DNA of 64,000 nt from Cornus controversa. Its lineage: Eukaryota; Streptophyta; Magnoliopsida; Cornales; Cornaceae. Within the stretch, counting starts at the first letter, position 1; the number at the start of each line of letters is the position of its first letter. Both the position numbers and the translations under genes were made by a program. The notes beneath the pieces are model-generated. The model was not told where the DNA came from, did not search any database, and saw only the letters and a program-made list of their open reading frames with translations. Of this stretch, positions 1 to 11,722 are shown piece by piece. The DNA lies in contig CM048846.1 of assembly GCA_026545225.1 (NCBI GenBank), positions 58,780,270 through 58,844,269 on the forward strand, written 5' to 3'.

Positions 1-2
1 TC

Positions 3-943
3 AAGAGTCGGGGCTTGACTGATGCACAACACGAACAACAATTTCCTCGATGGTTTGAGAAGCGTGTAAGTTTTTAGACAAGGTTCACTAATTTTTTATA
101 AATTTATTGTTTATAATCTCACTAAAAAAAATTCCATGTGATCCATAGATGAAAAGATTGTACGAACAGAAAGCGCCAGAAGCTACCGAGCAACTCTACT
201 GTTTAGCTTGTGGTCCTGCTCAAATGGTTACCCAATATTCGGGATGTATCATCAATGGGATTAGGTTTCACACATCTGATCGTAACAAGTACCGTAGTAC
301 ACAAAATAGTGGAGTTGTTGTGAAAGGAGAACATAATTCTAAAGAAATTGACTTCTATGGTGTTCTATTAGATATTATAGAGTTATAATATTTAGGAGAA
401 AATAATGTATATATCTTCAAGTGCGATTGTTGGGATGTTGGTTCAAGAACAGGAATACATTCTGATGAGCACATCACAAGTGTAAATTTTGCAAAGAAGT
501 GGTACAACAACGATCCTTATGTGTTAGCATACCAAGCTAAGCAAGTGTTTTATATGAAAGACATAAAGTATGGTGGTCAGTGGCATGTTGTACAAAAGGT
601 GGAGCCTAGGAGTTTGTATCACATTGAGGAGATGACATTAGTTAATGAAAGTATAGATACAGATGCTAATTTATATGAAGTCGAAGATTCAGGAAATGTT
701 GATGCAACCGTCCAATATGATGACAGAGATTTTGAACCATTGCATAGGGAAGATGTTGACCCATTATATGTTGATGCAGCTATTCTTCAGACTGAAAATG
801 CAACAGGCGATCATGTAGATGAAGATTTCATTAATGATGATAAAAGCGAGCACGAAGATGATACATTGATCGATTATTGTGATGATGAGGAAGATTGTGA
901 TGATGAATTGTTATCTGTTGATGACGACAGTGATATAGAATGA
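3..943 (+). pseudogene. TNP2-type CACTA transposase, C-terminal (DUF4216) part, one in-frame stop
   Basis: The end of an exon (3-66) encodes residues ending FPRWFEKR, typical of the segment before DUF4216 in plant TNP2 proteins. A GT...AG intron follows (67-148), then an exon from 149. This exon reads through the DUF4216 region (FYGVLLDIIEL, then YLGENNVYIFKCDCWDVG and WHVVQKVEPRSLY) and finishes in an acidic Asp/Glu-rich tail at 943. The two open stretches 149-388 and 389-943 share one frame and are separated only by a TAA at 386-388, where related proteins have a sense codon before Tyr. This looks like a single premature stop in an otherwise well-preserved domain. The catalytic core of the transposase lies upstream of the window. 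In active elements TNP2 is the transposase that acts at the CACTA ends. Confidence 0.82.
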
Positions 944-1566
944 TTGGCATGCTTCTTTAATGAAATGTTTCCTTCTTTTTGAATAAGGCATTACACAGAA
1001 AATTGTTAAGTAGCAGTTTATATGCTAACATATGCTTCTTAAATTAATTATTTTCATCAAGTAGAAACATATGACATATTACAAAATATAAGACTTTTTG
1101 TTTTTAAGTGAATGTTCATTATTGGATGTTATTATAATTCTTGGTAATGTGATTTTTTTATACTTATCAAAGACTAAAAAGGATGTCCTAAATTAAGTGA
1201 CTGTCAGTACCCTTGTTTTATTCTTTTTGTTCTTTCAGGTAGTGGTGACCCAAGTATGAGTTGAACTTGTTTTCGTAATTTTACTTTTATTATATTAGTT
1301 TTCCTCTATAATCTAGTTTGTTCTCTAAGTTGATGTGATTCTCCAAGAAATGGTTTATAGAAGCTATGAATTTTTTTAGATGTATTCTAAATTTTTTTAT
1401 TTTTGTTAGGCATATTATTGGTCATTATGAGATTTTAGAATGGGTTGCTCCAATATAGAATAAATAAAATCAACCATTTTTTTTCTACACTTCGTGGGAA
1501 TTGAAGCATGCCATGTAGTTATGATATTTTATTGGCATATGAAGCACTAACTTCTTTCTGGTAGAT
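944..1566. other. Spacer between the two CACTA genes
   Basis: This AT-rich stretch has no open frame of note. It would hold the 3' untranslated region of the TNP2-like gene and the promoter of the next gene. I see no clear TATA box or polyadenylation site that I would commit to. Confidence 0.5.
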
Positions 1567-3097
1567 ATGGCACCTGGTCGTCATAGGCGAGTATCTCAGT
1601 CAGTGCTTAATGCCATGCCCACATTGACAGCCAAATCATTGCCTATAGTTTCTCAGCCAGAGCCTACCACCATGCCCATGTCGTCACCAACATTCTTGCC
1701 TATTCATACTCCCATGGCCACAGGCACAAACACATTCACACCTATTGACACAGTCGTGGGCACGCCCTCTCCGTCCAACTCATCAATTGTGGGTAAGATT
1801 TACTTTAATTTATTTTTTCAGTTGTTTTGTTTATTGGTGAATAGGTTTTTACTTTTTCTTTTTAGGGTTATGCTATTATATTCTAATAAACTGAAAATAA
1901 AATATTTTAAAATTAAGAATTATGTTGTTAAATAAAATATTACGCTCCATCAAATAGTTGTAAAAATCAAAATATTCCTTCTTTTCTTTTTTGTTATTGT
2001 AGCTCCTACAAAAGGACGTGGGCGATCGCGTGGGAAAGAATATAAAAAATATAGAAAACATGGTGGCCAGAAACCTCGAATTACTTTTCTTCCGGGGAAA
2101 ATGAGGCCTGTTGGGCCTTCATCGAAGATGTTTAGGGCACATGTGGGTGTACTATGCCGTGAGCATGCTCCCATCACTTGTGTATCGTGGTCTCATATGG
2201 ATCCAGCAGATAAGGCCAATATATACTACCATATTATAGTTATTGAACATAAAACTTTTGTTTGGTGGTATTTTATATTATTTTCTACATTCATTAACCG
2301 ATCCTTGTTAAGATGCTCATAATATAACTTCCTTTTTTTCCAGGATAAGTATGAAATAGACATGAATGCTACTAACGTTCGAATTGGACTTGATAAATGG
2401 CTAGCAAAGGTGTTTCGAACACATAAGTTTCACATGCACAAGCACTTTAAATCATTTGGGAATAATGTAGAGGAAGCACGAAGACATCCTTATGACAATG
2501 TTAGAGTGGAGGATTGGTAGGTCATATGTGATAATTTCATGGATCCAACTTTTAAGGTGTGAAAATTTTTCAGTTTATGTTGTGGTTTTTGATACCTAGA
2601 CTATTAAATAATAATTCATTGAATTGGAATGCAGGAAAGAAGTAGAATTAATATTGGAAATAGGTCAAAGAATTTGACTAATCATTGCGGTGGCTCGAAG
2701 CCTTTTGTCACAATCCGATATGAGATGGTTTGTTTTTTTTCCATGCATTTTACTTTTATTAAATTTAGTTATTTAATTGATTGTTTTCTTCCTTGAATTA
2801 AGTTAGGTTTTACTTTTACTTTTCAATTATTTTATTTCTTTTAACTTTTTTTTTTAATTTAGTTATTTTACTTCCTTCTTTTACTTTTTTTTCCCCTTTA
2901 GTTTATGATTACAAAAAGTTTGATTTTACTGCTAATGATTTTAGTATCAACTTCCTCTTAGATCATGAAATTGGTTGTAAGAATTATATATATTTTTTCT
3001 TTTATGTGTTTTGGGCTTGTGGTAACAATTCCTGATACAAGTCTCTATCAATATGTTCTGAAATTGCTACTCTGAAGATTAGTAGGTGGTGTTCTTC

Positions 3098-3220
3098 TTT
3101 AGTTTCATGATCTTTAGCCCCTGTTATGTTTTTACTTGGGTTCTTTTCATGTTTAGTTTCATGATCTTTAGCCCCTGTCATGTTTTTACTTGGGTTCTTT
3201 TCATGTTTAGCTTCATGATA
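3098..3220. repeat. 54-bp tandem repeat inside a CACTA gene intron
   Basis: A 54-bp unit starts at 3098, 3152 and 3206 (third copy partial). 54 bp is 18 codons. On the minus strand the array sits in an open frame (3002-3295) with the 18-residue repeat KHEKNPSKNMTGAKDHET. The frame has no recognisable domain. The repeat lies in the 0.77 kb intron 2728-3501, which is long compared with its neighbours and may carry an insertion. Confidence 0.75.
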
Positions 3221-3420
3221 TTTTAGTTTGTTAAGGTCACATTTTTTTTCCTCTAAGGACATAAAAAAGAATACTTCTAGCAAGCGTATCAGCATATCTC
3301 ATGACACCGCTATTAAGTCCAATATTTCTCTCTTGCCAAACACCCTAAATAACCACTGAAAAAAGCATCATAGAAACCTTGTCAGCATGAAAAAAGCATT
3401 GCCTTAAGATCTTAGGCTTG

Positions 3421-3421
3421 T

Positions 3422-3449
<28 letters not shown>
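3421..3449. repeat. (TTA)n microsatellite
   Basis: About nine uninterrupted TTA units lie within the intron of the CACTA gene. Confidence 0.9.
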
Positions 3450-3453
<4 letters not shown>

Positions 3454-4689
3454 GTTAGTTCATAGTCACTTATATCTTTTATTTTTTGTTAAATGTAATA
3501 GCGAGACCCAGAAACTCAGGAGGAGCCCGACATGGTGACCTTTTATGAGCATACACATTGCAGAAAGAATGGAACATGGGTCACACCACAATCTGAAAAG
3601 CTCCACGTATGTTATGGAATAATTAATAGGTTTTAGTTGCACAATTTTTGTTTATATATAATTCTTCCAACACTTTATACTTGCAGAGGGATATGATTCA
3701 GCTGCTCGAGAGTCAGCCTTTTGACGAGGCATCCCCATTGGGATCTACACATTCAATCCGAAATCAAGTTTTCCACGATATAGTTGGTCATAGGTCAGGA
3801 TACGTTAATGGGCTTGGTCATGGTGAGATGCCCCCCGCATCGTCACGTTGTAGCCAGGCAGATATTATCGAGGCTAGACAGAGGTCGACACAACTAGAGG
3901 AACAATTACGAGAGCAGTCTCAGAATCACCAAGTGGAGATAGAGGATCAACGTGGTTTGATTACTTCTTTGCAGTCTCAGATTGCTAATCTATCCTCAGT
4001 GGTGCAGCAGCTTTTGGGAGCACAAAACTCTTCTATGGGTGCTACTCGTCCCACTTAGTAAGTTACATTTAAGTTTAGCTAAATGACTCTTTTCTTTATA
4101 AATCAATTTAATTGTATACTTTCTATGGAAATTATCATATGCTAACAAGAAATGTATAGCCATTAATAAGACCACTAAAGAATATACCTCCTTCTGTTTT
4201 TGCACATGTTTGCTTGATATATAAAATCGGTTACCTTTTCAAAATAATAAATAAAAAATAGTAATATTTGGCTTCAACTGCTCTTCTTTAACTAATGTTA
4301 TTTTTTTCTTTTTCTTTTTTGCAGGTTTGATATAGATATGCACAATGGCTTCTTTTTTGGATTCAGATCCTAGATTTCTTTTGTGATCGATTTTGATGTA
4401 GTTGTCTAAATATTTGGACAATTTAATATGCTTATCGGATTAGTATTTTTTGATTTTGATGTGGTTATGTCTAAATGTTTGCACAATTTAATATTTGGAT
4501 TCTTAATTAATGACATATATGTTTTTATCTTTTAAGTTTGATTATTACATATGTTGATTTTGAGTGAGATCCTTGGATCTTAGTTTAGATTTCTTAATTT
4601 TATTATTTTCATTGAAGTCCTAGGATCTAAATTCTAGGTTTCATAACGTTGAAAAAAAATATTATATTACAAAAAACATTAGGATAAAA

Positions 4690-5354
4690 ATATAGATATT
4701 TAGCGACGAATTTTCTTTGTAAAAAAAAAAAACATTTTGTCACATAAGGTGTATATTTAGGGACAAAATTGCATATTAGCGACAAGTTTAATTGTCGCAT
4801 ATGTTAATGTTTAGAGACAAGAGATCTTGTCGTAACAAATTAACATATAGTGACAAAGTGTTTGGCGCAAAATTTTATCTATAAAGCGACAAAAGTTATA
4901 TTGTCGCAATAAAATAACTTATAATGACAACAAATTTGTCGCAAAAATATTAATATATCACGACAAAATATTTTGTCACAATAAAATCATATATAATGAC
5001 AAAGTGGTGGTCACAAAATGATATGTATCTCGCGACAAAAATCTAGTTGTCACTAAATATTGATGAATAGCGACAAATGGCATTAAGGTTGGGTTGTATA
5101 AGGCGACAATTCAGTAAGTGTTTTGTGATAAACATTTTGTCGCGATTTGGTTGTCTTTTTGTGACGAAATAACTTTGTCGCAATATATTACACCTTTAGC
5201 GACAAATATTTTTTTATGGCAAAAAAACGTAGAGACAGGCTTATAGCGACGACCTTGCGACAAAGCTATTGTTGTCGCAATAACTTTTGTGTGACAAAAT
5301 AAGCACTTTCAGCGACAAACTATTTTGTCGCAAAAGACCTAATTTGTTGTAGTG
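4690..5354 (+). repeat. CACTA subterminal repeat array and terminal inverted repeat
   Basis: Motifs of the form (A)GCGACAAA and their complement TTTGTCGC recur about every 20-50 bp in both orientations, for example near 4703, 4778, 4791, 4886, 5092, 5158, 5256, 5310 and 5325. The array ends in TTTGTTGTAGTG at 5343-5354. In studied CACTA elements such subterminal motifs are the binding sites of the TNPA protein and bring the two ends together. Pairs in opposite orientation could fold into short hairpins. The repeats are much better conserved than the surrounding sequence. Confidence 0.85.
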
Positions 5355-7018
5355 AATGCTTGTAGAAAGAAGGTAGCAGTTATCCCAAAGGAGAGTGAAA
5401 TGGGTCATTTTCTCAAAGTCCTGAAAATGATAATATACCATCAACTGCAATGATAACTCCTATAAAACCTCATGGCCCATATCATTATATCTATATATAC
5501 ATCCAAATGATTGCAAAAAAAAAAACAATGGAGCCATCAAATATCTATAGGACATCCAAAATACCCCAATTGATGCCCGTGTATTAATTCAAATAAATCT
5601 CTAATCAGCTTAGCAACATTTCGAATCCTGCAAATTATAATGAATAATTAAAGCCCAAGAACTCAATCCCCGTTCAAATTGATGTGTAATCATTCCCAAA
5701 CAAAAACATAAAGCTTTTCTTTTTTATCTTGATATTAAGAGATTCAGAAATTTCAATTTCTATGAAAGAATATTATAAAACTAAAAGTGTAGGTGTCAAA
5801 AATATGATCACGTAACACACTTTTAGGTTATGTAATAGGTACAAATATTACTAAATAAAGAATCAACAGATCTTGTAAATATGTTTCTTTTATATTTTAT
5901 TTCACTCATAAAAAATTCTCATTTTTACAATGGGGTCTCTCTCCTTTTATACTACTTTCCCGAGTATGAGGTGGCATGATAACGATGGCCTTATCTTTAA
6001 TCATTATCCTCAGTTGTCTTTATCTTTGATGAGTAGATCGTTCATATCATATGAAGCAAGAGGTGGTGTTGTAGGTGTGGTGTCATACCTGTATTGGCCT
6101 GTATGCGTTGTGTTATTTTGGGACTACTTGGGCCTGTTCGGTCCTGTATCATTCTGGCCCGGCCCAAATTTTGAATGTTTGGGTCCGCTTGGGCCTGTTC
6201 AGTCTTTTATTAGTTTGGCCCAACCCACAATGTGCATGTTTGGGTCTGCTTGGGCCCACACTTATTCTGAGCCCACAAAAAGGGAAAAAAGAAAGGAAGA
6301 AATACCCAGTAAAGAATAGAAAGAGAATACCTGTGGTTGTATAACTAGAATTTTGAGAAGAGAAAGCCTTGAAAGAAACAGAAAATAAAGAGATGGTTTT
6401 GCCAATGAAGTGGTTTGGTATACAAGGGCAAAAGCTTGAGCATATTGCCATGGCAGTTGAGACAGCAGTGTTTGGTGGTGAACTCAGAATAATCGCAGTG
6501 GATAGATGGTTAGTGTAATTGGCCTTGAGGAAGGTCATGACCATTTGCTTTGTCCGACTCTACCAGACTACCACTACCATCTAATATTCTGGACAGAATA
6601 GTATCGGCCAGATGGTTGGTTGTGCAAGGCTCACTTTAATTACTAATATTTATATATATACTACATATAGAAAGTGTAAGGCTTTTTTATTATTTCTATA
6701 CATTTTCATTATTTTATCAATTTCACTTTTTTATTCTTATTTATTAATATGTGTGAATGAACCAATAAATATTCCATTATTCATTTGGCATACCAAGAGA
6801 CCATGTCACATTTTATTTGAATTTTAAGAGATGTGACCTTTCCAAAAACATGAGTTTGAATTCATTTTTTTTCATCTCTTCTTAGTTTACATTATTGTTC
6901 ATTGTATTTATTATAGCTATTTGATATTTAATTTCTCATGATTTTTAATCACATGCATTGCATGTGATTCTTTTACTATTCTATAGAGCTTTTATACTAT
7001 TTTTTTTTAAAAAAAAAA
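5355..7018. other. AT-rich intergenic DNA with GGCCCA motifs, no gene recognised
   Basis: Open frames at 5930-6344 (+) and 6149-6544 (-) overlap each other and match nothing I know. The 6110-6280 stretch repeats GGGCCTG/GGCCCA words, with two similar ~65 bp halves (about 6125-6190 and 6190-6255). The rest is low-complexity AT-rich sequence with nothing that I can name. Confidence 0.5.
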
Positions 7019-7790
7019 TTAAGCTCCAATTTAGATAACAAACATATATAGAGTGTATAGTTTTTTGAATTTTTATATAACTTTTAATCAAATAATATTA
7101 TAAATTGTTAATACAAATAGTTGGTGACTTTTGGAATTTTCAACACTAAAAGAATTTTGATACTTATTGGAATTGATCTCAATGGTAATAGAATTTTAAA
7201 AAGTTGGTGAAGCACGCATCTCATTAAAGTTTTTATACTTTAAAAAAAAAAAAAAAAGAATTAACTCCAATTTAGATAACACATATATAGTGTATAGATT
7301 TTTTAATTTTTATATAACTTATATAGAGTGTATAGTTATTAAAAAAATTATATAATTTTTTAATCAAATACTATTATGAATTGTTAATACAAATAGTTGG
7401 TACCCTTTGGAATTTCCAGCACTAATGGCATTTTGATACTTATTAGAATTGATCTTTAACGCAAATAGGATTTTAAAAAGTTGGTGAAGCATGCATCTCA
7501 TCATTAAAACTTTTATCTTTTTTTTTTTTATAAAAATAATAATAGTTAACTCCAATTTAAATAACACATATATATAGTGTATAGAATTTTGAATTATTTT
7601 ATAACTTTTAATCAAATAATGTTATAGAATTTTAATACAAATAGTTGATACCTGTTAGAATTTCCAACTATAATAGGATTTTAAAAACTTGGTGAAGCAT
7701 GTATCTCATCGTTAAAGCTTAAGTTAGTTTTAAAAAAAAAACAAACTTCAATTTATATATCACACACACAATATATATATATGTGTGTGT
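7019..7790. repeat. Tandem repeat, 242-285 bp unit, three copies plus a fragment
   Basis: Units begin with TTAA(G)CTCCAATTTAGATAA at 7019, 7261 and 7546, and a partial fourth near 7741. Each unit then carries a TATATAG-TGTATAG block, TTTAATCAAATA, AATACAAATAGTTGGT, a GGAATT-type block and AAGTTGGTGAAGCA. Spacing grows from 242 to 285 bp because of A/T-run expansions. There is no coding content. The units are diverged, so the amplification is not recent. Confidence 0.8.
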
Positions 7791-8387
7791 AATTTATATT
7801 AAACAAAATTTTCATAAAAATTGAAGAGAAAAACTATATTTACTAGATTAAAACAACTATAAAAAAACAAAACAATTCAAACATTTTCATAAAGTGAATC
7901 ACTCTCATCCCCGTGAATATTATTAAAAAAAATTTAATAAGTCAAATTAGTTAGAACTTTACAAACCTAGAAAATCTTGGTTTCAATAATTAAAAATTAA
8001 TAAAGGAAATTTATCTTTGTAATGGAAACTTGAACTATTTTCAATTAAGTTCTTCGAGTCAAAAACTAATTGATAATTAGATTGAATCAAATAAATAAGG
8101 TATTGCGAGTTTTATGACATGAATTTTCACTTTTTTTCTTAGGGGTGTCATATACAATAAAAGAGATCATACTTTCTTAGAGATTGTGATCCTTCCACAC
8201 TTAAAAGGAGAATATATGAAAGAGGGCCTGTAGCATAGGAGTCTAATAATCACGAGAGAACGAGGATTAAATTGGGTGCTAAAGATCACAAGTGTGGGAA
8301 AATTTAAAATTTTTAAAATTCTATATATACATAAATGAAAATATAAAAAATTTGATATTTTTCATGAATGAAGGTAATTTTGGAAAG
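7791..8387. other. AT-rich intergenic DNA
   Basis: It contains no gene, hairpin or repeat that I can support, apart from A/T runs. Confidence 0.5.
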
Positions 8388-8762
8388 TGATGAAGCAAAA
8401 AATTCACTCCGAACTGGTCAAACGCCAACCTGTAAAAAAGGACAAGAGAAGGGTAATCGAGAGGGCACCGGCGCGATGCCGGCCACTACGCTCCGACGAT
8501 CAAGTCAGAAATCGAAAGGACACTCAAAGCTGTAAAGGGATCAAGGGCGTATTAATTGCGTACCTAGTATACGGACCATCAGTGTATTTATAGTCGTCAA
8601 ATGAGACTGTGTCATAGTAGGAGACTGACTCTTAGAGATAGAGAAGTCCAAATTGCAATAGACATCCTATCCACGTCACCTTGAATTTAACCGTCATTGC
8701 ATGTTTCAAAATTCTAGTCAAACACTCAATCAAAAAGATTTGTGAAATTGGTATCTTCCACA
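8388..8762 (-). mobile_element. Ty3/gypsy LTR (solo or fragment), antisense, same family as 21.7 kb
   Basis: Read on the minus strand it starts TGTGGAAGATACC and ends GGAGTGAATTTTTTGCTTCATCA. Its last ~250 bp matches the LTR at 21682-22066 almost word for word: CTTGATCGTCGGAGCGTAGT, then GATTACCCTTCTCTTG, then CAGGTTGGCGTTTGAC. A CTATAAATACA box lies about 175 bp before the LTR end. No internal retrotransposon sequence adjoins it, so it is probably a solo LTR. The 5-bp flanks I tried do not match, so the outer (8762) border is uncertain and may extend to about 8838. Confidence 0.72.
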
Positions 8763-9177
8763 TTTTTTATTTGATATTTTAAACATGGGAGTATTTACTT
8801 ATAATTTAAAGTTAAAGCTTTCGGGTACGGGTTCTACAAGTATAAATCATCCGGCGGTTGAAGTCATTTGTAAAATAAAAATGTTTCAGCTCCTAGAGCA
8901 AACAAATAGCGTGAGGGTAGTGCTTTGATAAGACTAATGTTCAATAGCATTGAAATTCTCAACCTCAAATACCATTGAAACAAATAGCATTAAAACTAAT
9001 TGCTTGTTACTTGTGGTGGTCGTCATCATTCTTTCTTCCTTTAATTTCGTATGAACAAGTCGGACACTTAAAAAAAAAATTCATTCTTTTTTATAAGATT
9101 TAACTTTTAAACATTATTTTTAATAATTTCATCCCATATTAATTTTGATCTCCCTCTGTCTTCTATATTCTATACAA
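8763..9177. other. AT-rich intergenic DNA
   Basis: I see no gene or clear structure. Confidence 0.45.
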
Positions 9178-9794
9178 ATTTTGGTGACCCAAATTAAAAG
9201 AATTTGTTTTGCAGTGGCCTTAAACTCAATAAAAGGTAAATAGTGAGCAAACTTGAAAAATAATTGCCAATGAATGATCATTTAGTTTTAATATCCAAAA
9301 TACCCTTTTCTTTTATTTAGAGATTCTTAATTCCTTCTTCATCTTCTCTAATCTACCTCTAAATATTAGAAATTTCAAGATTCATATTATTAATTTACGT
9401 TATTATTATGATACAATTTAGTCAAAATTCAAGAAATTACTATCTATTTTGTTCATCGATTGAATCAAACTACAAAGAGATTTAACTGTTTGAATTTTTT
9501 TTTTTTATAAATATAGATATCTGTTTAAGGTTGAGTGTGAGACTGTAATGGAATACATATATATTGGCTTTTGTTATTTGATGTTTAATATTAGTTTTGG
9601 CCTTGTGATCACATGGTTACATCATATTAGAGGTCTGGATGTGATTCCATAGAGTTTCTGCATTTGCATCATTTCGAGCTTGCCTTGGAACTCAAATTTT
9701 AGAAAATAAAGTAAATATGTATATATATATGAAGTTTTTTCTTTTTTTATGCTTGTTTGTGTTGAAAATTTGTTGAACTTATATTTCATTAAGG

Positions 9795-9797
<3 letters not shown>

Positions 9798-9828
<31 letters not shown>
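9798..9828. repeat. (TA)n microsatellite
   Basis: A pure TA run next to the small MITE was the likely insertion target. Confidence 0.85.
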
Positions 9829-9829
<1 letters not shown>

Positions 9830-10007
9830 AAATGCTAAACGTCATAAAATTTTATCATGAATTGCCTTCATGAATGATGTGGCAAATGATAATACCATTA
9901 ACATTCCGTGTATGGGGGGAATCCCACCAATACTAACTCACCATTTAATTGCCACATCATTCAAGATAAAAATTCATGAAATATTTTCATGACGTGTAGC
10001 ATTGCTC
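9829..10007. mobile_element. Small nested MITE (~180 bp)
   Basis: The left end AATGCTAAACGTCATAAAA is the inverse of the right end, whose complement reads AATGCTACACGTCATGAAA. Similarity continues for about 60 bp, past TTTCATGAATT to GAATGATGTGGCAA. Both sides carry TATATATATGGA, consistent with insertion into, and duplication of, a TA-rich target. It lies inside the 9.18-10.17 kb element, so it is the younger of the two. Confidence 0.7.
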
Positions 10008-10172
10008 ATATATATATGGAGAAGACGAAGAAAGAATTAGGATTCCATGAAGGAAGGGTATTGTAGACATTAAAATTAAATGGTCACTTATTAGTAATTA
10101 TTTTTTAAGTTTGGTAACTATTTACCTTTTCTTGAGTTAAAGCAATTCATTTTTAATTTTGGTCACTAAAAT

Positions 10173-11408
10173 CTAATTTTTTCTTAATTTTTCTTTTTAC
10201 CAAAGCATCTAAATATATTATTTGGATATATATGTCAATACCACCTAAATCTATTCTCTCTTATATACTCTTAATTTTTCTCTCATATTTTGATAAGTAG
10301 TCTTACTCTTCTAGTCACCCATGTCATCTTTAGCCTAATTTTATTTTATTTTTAGTTGGTATACACACTCATCCTCCAAAGAATTGTTTATACTCAAAAG
10401 GACTTGATCCTTAGACCTAATGTTTGCTAGGCACTATGGTCAAGTTCTTTATCCACACTTAAACCAACCCCTTGGGATAAATTGTTAGCCTAATAACGGT
10501 TAAATAAACTTTTCATTTTAATTTATTTGTTATTATTTTATCGCATAGAATTTCACTTTCTAGTTTTCATTTTGTCTAACTTGCTCCAATTCTATTAGTT
10601 TTATCACCATCTATGATCTCACTATTCTTTTATATTGTTGATCTTAATTATCGAAAATTGTCACTTTGAATAATCTTTTGGTTTCACAGCGTAACCATTA
10701 TATTATCAATGTTCGAATTTTTCCTGATTTAGGCCTATTGCTAAATTTTTTTTAGAAATGTCCAATATCACATTATCATCAACAAATAATATTACCATAA
10801 AACGTCTTTTTGTACAAATGTGTGTCATGGATTCACCAAATGTATTGTTGCACATATTGTAGCTGAAAACAATATGTATCTTTTATCATGTGTGCACAAT
10901 ATCACACTCAAATAAAAAGCATCTCCTTTCATTGCACCCAACAAACAAACTTCAGGCAAGTAAATTATGTGAAACTTCTTGCTTGCAAAGAAAATTTAAT
11001 TTTTGTTTTCTGAAATTTCAAGCTCACCAAAAATTTAAAAAGTAAGCTTCAAGCTCACCAAAATTTAATTTTAATTTTGTAAAACTTCTAGTTTACAAAG
11101 AGTATAGAGGTATGGGAAAAGTATCAAATGTAAATGACATAGCATTCGATAATTTAATTTTTGATAAAGCATAAAATAAATAAATAATTATTTTTCTTAC
11201 CCTTTGAAGTGAGAAAAAAAAGTAGAATTTCCTTCTCAGCTAGCAAAGACTTGTGTTGATAAGGTGTTATTAGAATTAGAGAGTGAGAGACCACTCTTGT
11301 TGAGTTTTCAAAAACTAAGAGAGACAGAAAAGAAATGCAAGGAAAGTATGGTGCAAAAGAACTCTTATTTTTCTCTTTGGCAAATCATACCCAAAAACAA
11401 TCCACTAT

Positions 11409-11409
<1 letters not shown>
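10173..11409. other. AT-rich intergenic DNA
   Basis: No gene recognised. A duplicated phrase (TTCAAGCTCACCAAAATTTAA-like, near 11019 and 11048) and one short open frame at 11264 are all I see. Confidence 0.5.
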
Positions 11410-11450
<41 letters not shown>

Positions 11451-11451
11451 G
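11410..11451. repeat. (CA)n(TA)n compound microsatellite
   Basis: About 14 CA units run directly into about seven TA units, just upstream of the LINE insertion site. Confidence 0.92.
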
Positions 11452-11722
11452 GATTATTTTAATTAAAAAAATATTTCTATGTGACTTTTTTTTTTTTGGT
11501 AAGGTAAGTAAGTATATTGATAATTGAATATACATGCATGTTCTCAAAGTAGAGAAACCATAAGGCTTTGTGGCCTGAAACATAACCTTTGGATCAACTG
11601 AACATAAACCAAAACAGAGCATAAGGTAAAAAAGAAAAAAAAATAAACCAGTAGCAGCTTGGCATCTCATAGAAGTAACTTAAAGAGGAAAGAAAAGCAA
11701 ACACTTAGAAAGGAAACTGAGC

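Larger units (their letters stand above)
1567..4058 (+). pseudogene. Transposase_24 (TNPA/Ptta-like) gene of the CACTA element, six exons, one in-frame stop
   Basis: An exon model with GT/AG borders can be followed: 1567-1792, 2003 to about 2250, 2344-2556, 2635-2727, 3502-3606 and 3687-4058. The first exon starts MAPGRHRRVSQ and is Pro/Thr/Ser-rich. The middle exons give the conserved plant Transposase_24 (PF03004-type) block: a GKMRPVG motif, CREHAPITCVSW, a DKYEIDMNA segment and NHCGGSKPFVTIRYEM. The next exon gives RDPETQEEPDMVTFYEHTH. The last exon ends in a Gln/Glu-rich coiled coil (about residues 80-130 of that exon). A TAG at 2518-2520 interrupts the third exon. TNPA-like proteins bind the subterminal repeats of their element, and such repeats lie just downstream. 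The donor of the second exon is uncertain. Confidence 0.78.
1..5354 (+). mobile_element. CACTA (En/Spm-type) DNA transposon, 3' portion
   Basis: The element enters from beyond the left edge and ends at 5354 with TTTGTTGTAGTG, the inverted form of a CACTACAAC... terminus. Inside it are, in order, the tail of a TNP2-type transposase gene (3-943), a second gene of the Transposase_24 kind (1567-4058) and a subterminal array of GCGACAAA/TTTGTCGC motifs (4690-5345). That order (TNP2, TNPA-like, subterminal repeats, CACTA end) is the known layout of plant CACTA elements. The 3-bp target duplication would be AAT (5355-5357), but its partner lies outside the window. In-frame stops in both genes show that the copy is no longer autonomous, although its terminus and subterminal repeats could still be acted on by a transposase supplied in trans. 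Confidence 0.88.
9178..10172. mobile_element. Non-autonomous DNA element with ~165 bp terminal inverted repeats
   Basis: The left arm (9178-9345), beginning ATTTTGGTGACCCAAATT, is matched in inverse by the right arm (about 10010-10172), whose complement begins ATTTTAGTGACCAAAATT. The match continues through an AAAAGGTAAATAGT block, AATACCCTT and CTTCTTC. The interior is AT-rich without coding sequence and hosts a second small element. Length (~1 kb) and long inverted arms suggest a Mutator-like or similar non-autonomous element. I could not find a matching target duplication, so the superfamily is not settled. Confidence 0.68.

Noticed and set aside
6149..6544. 131-codon minus-strand frame as a host gene
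   Set aside because: There is no recognisable domain, it overlaps other open frames, and it lies in GGCCCA-repeat sequence.
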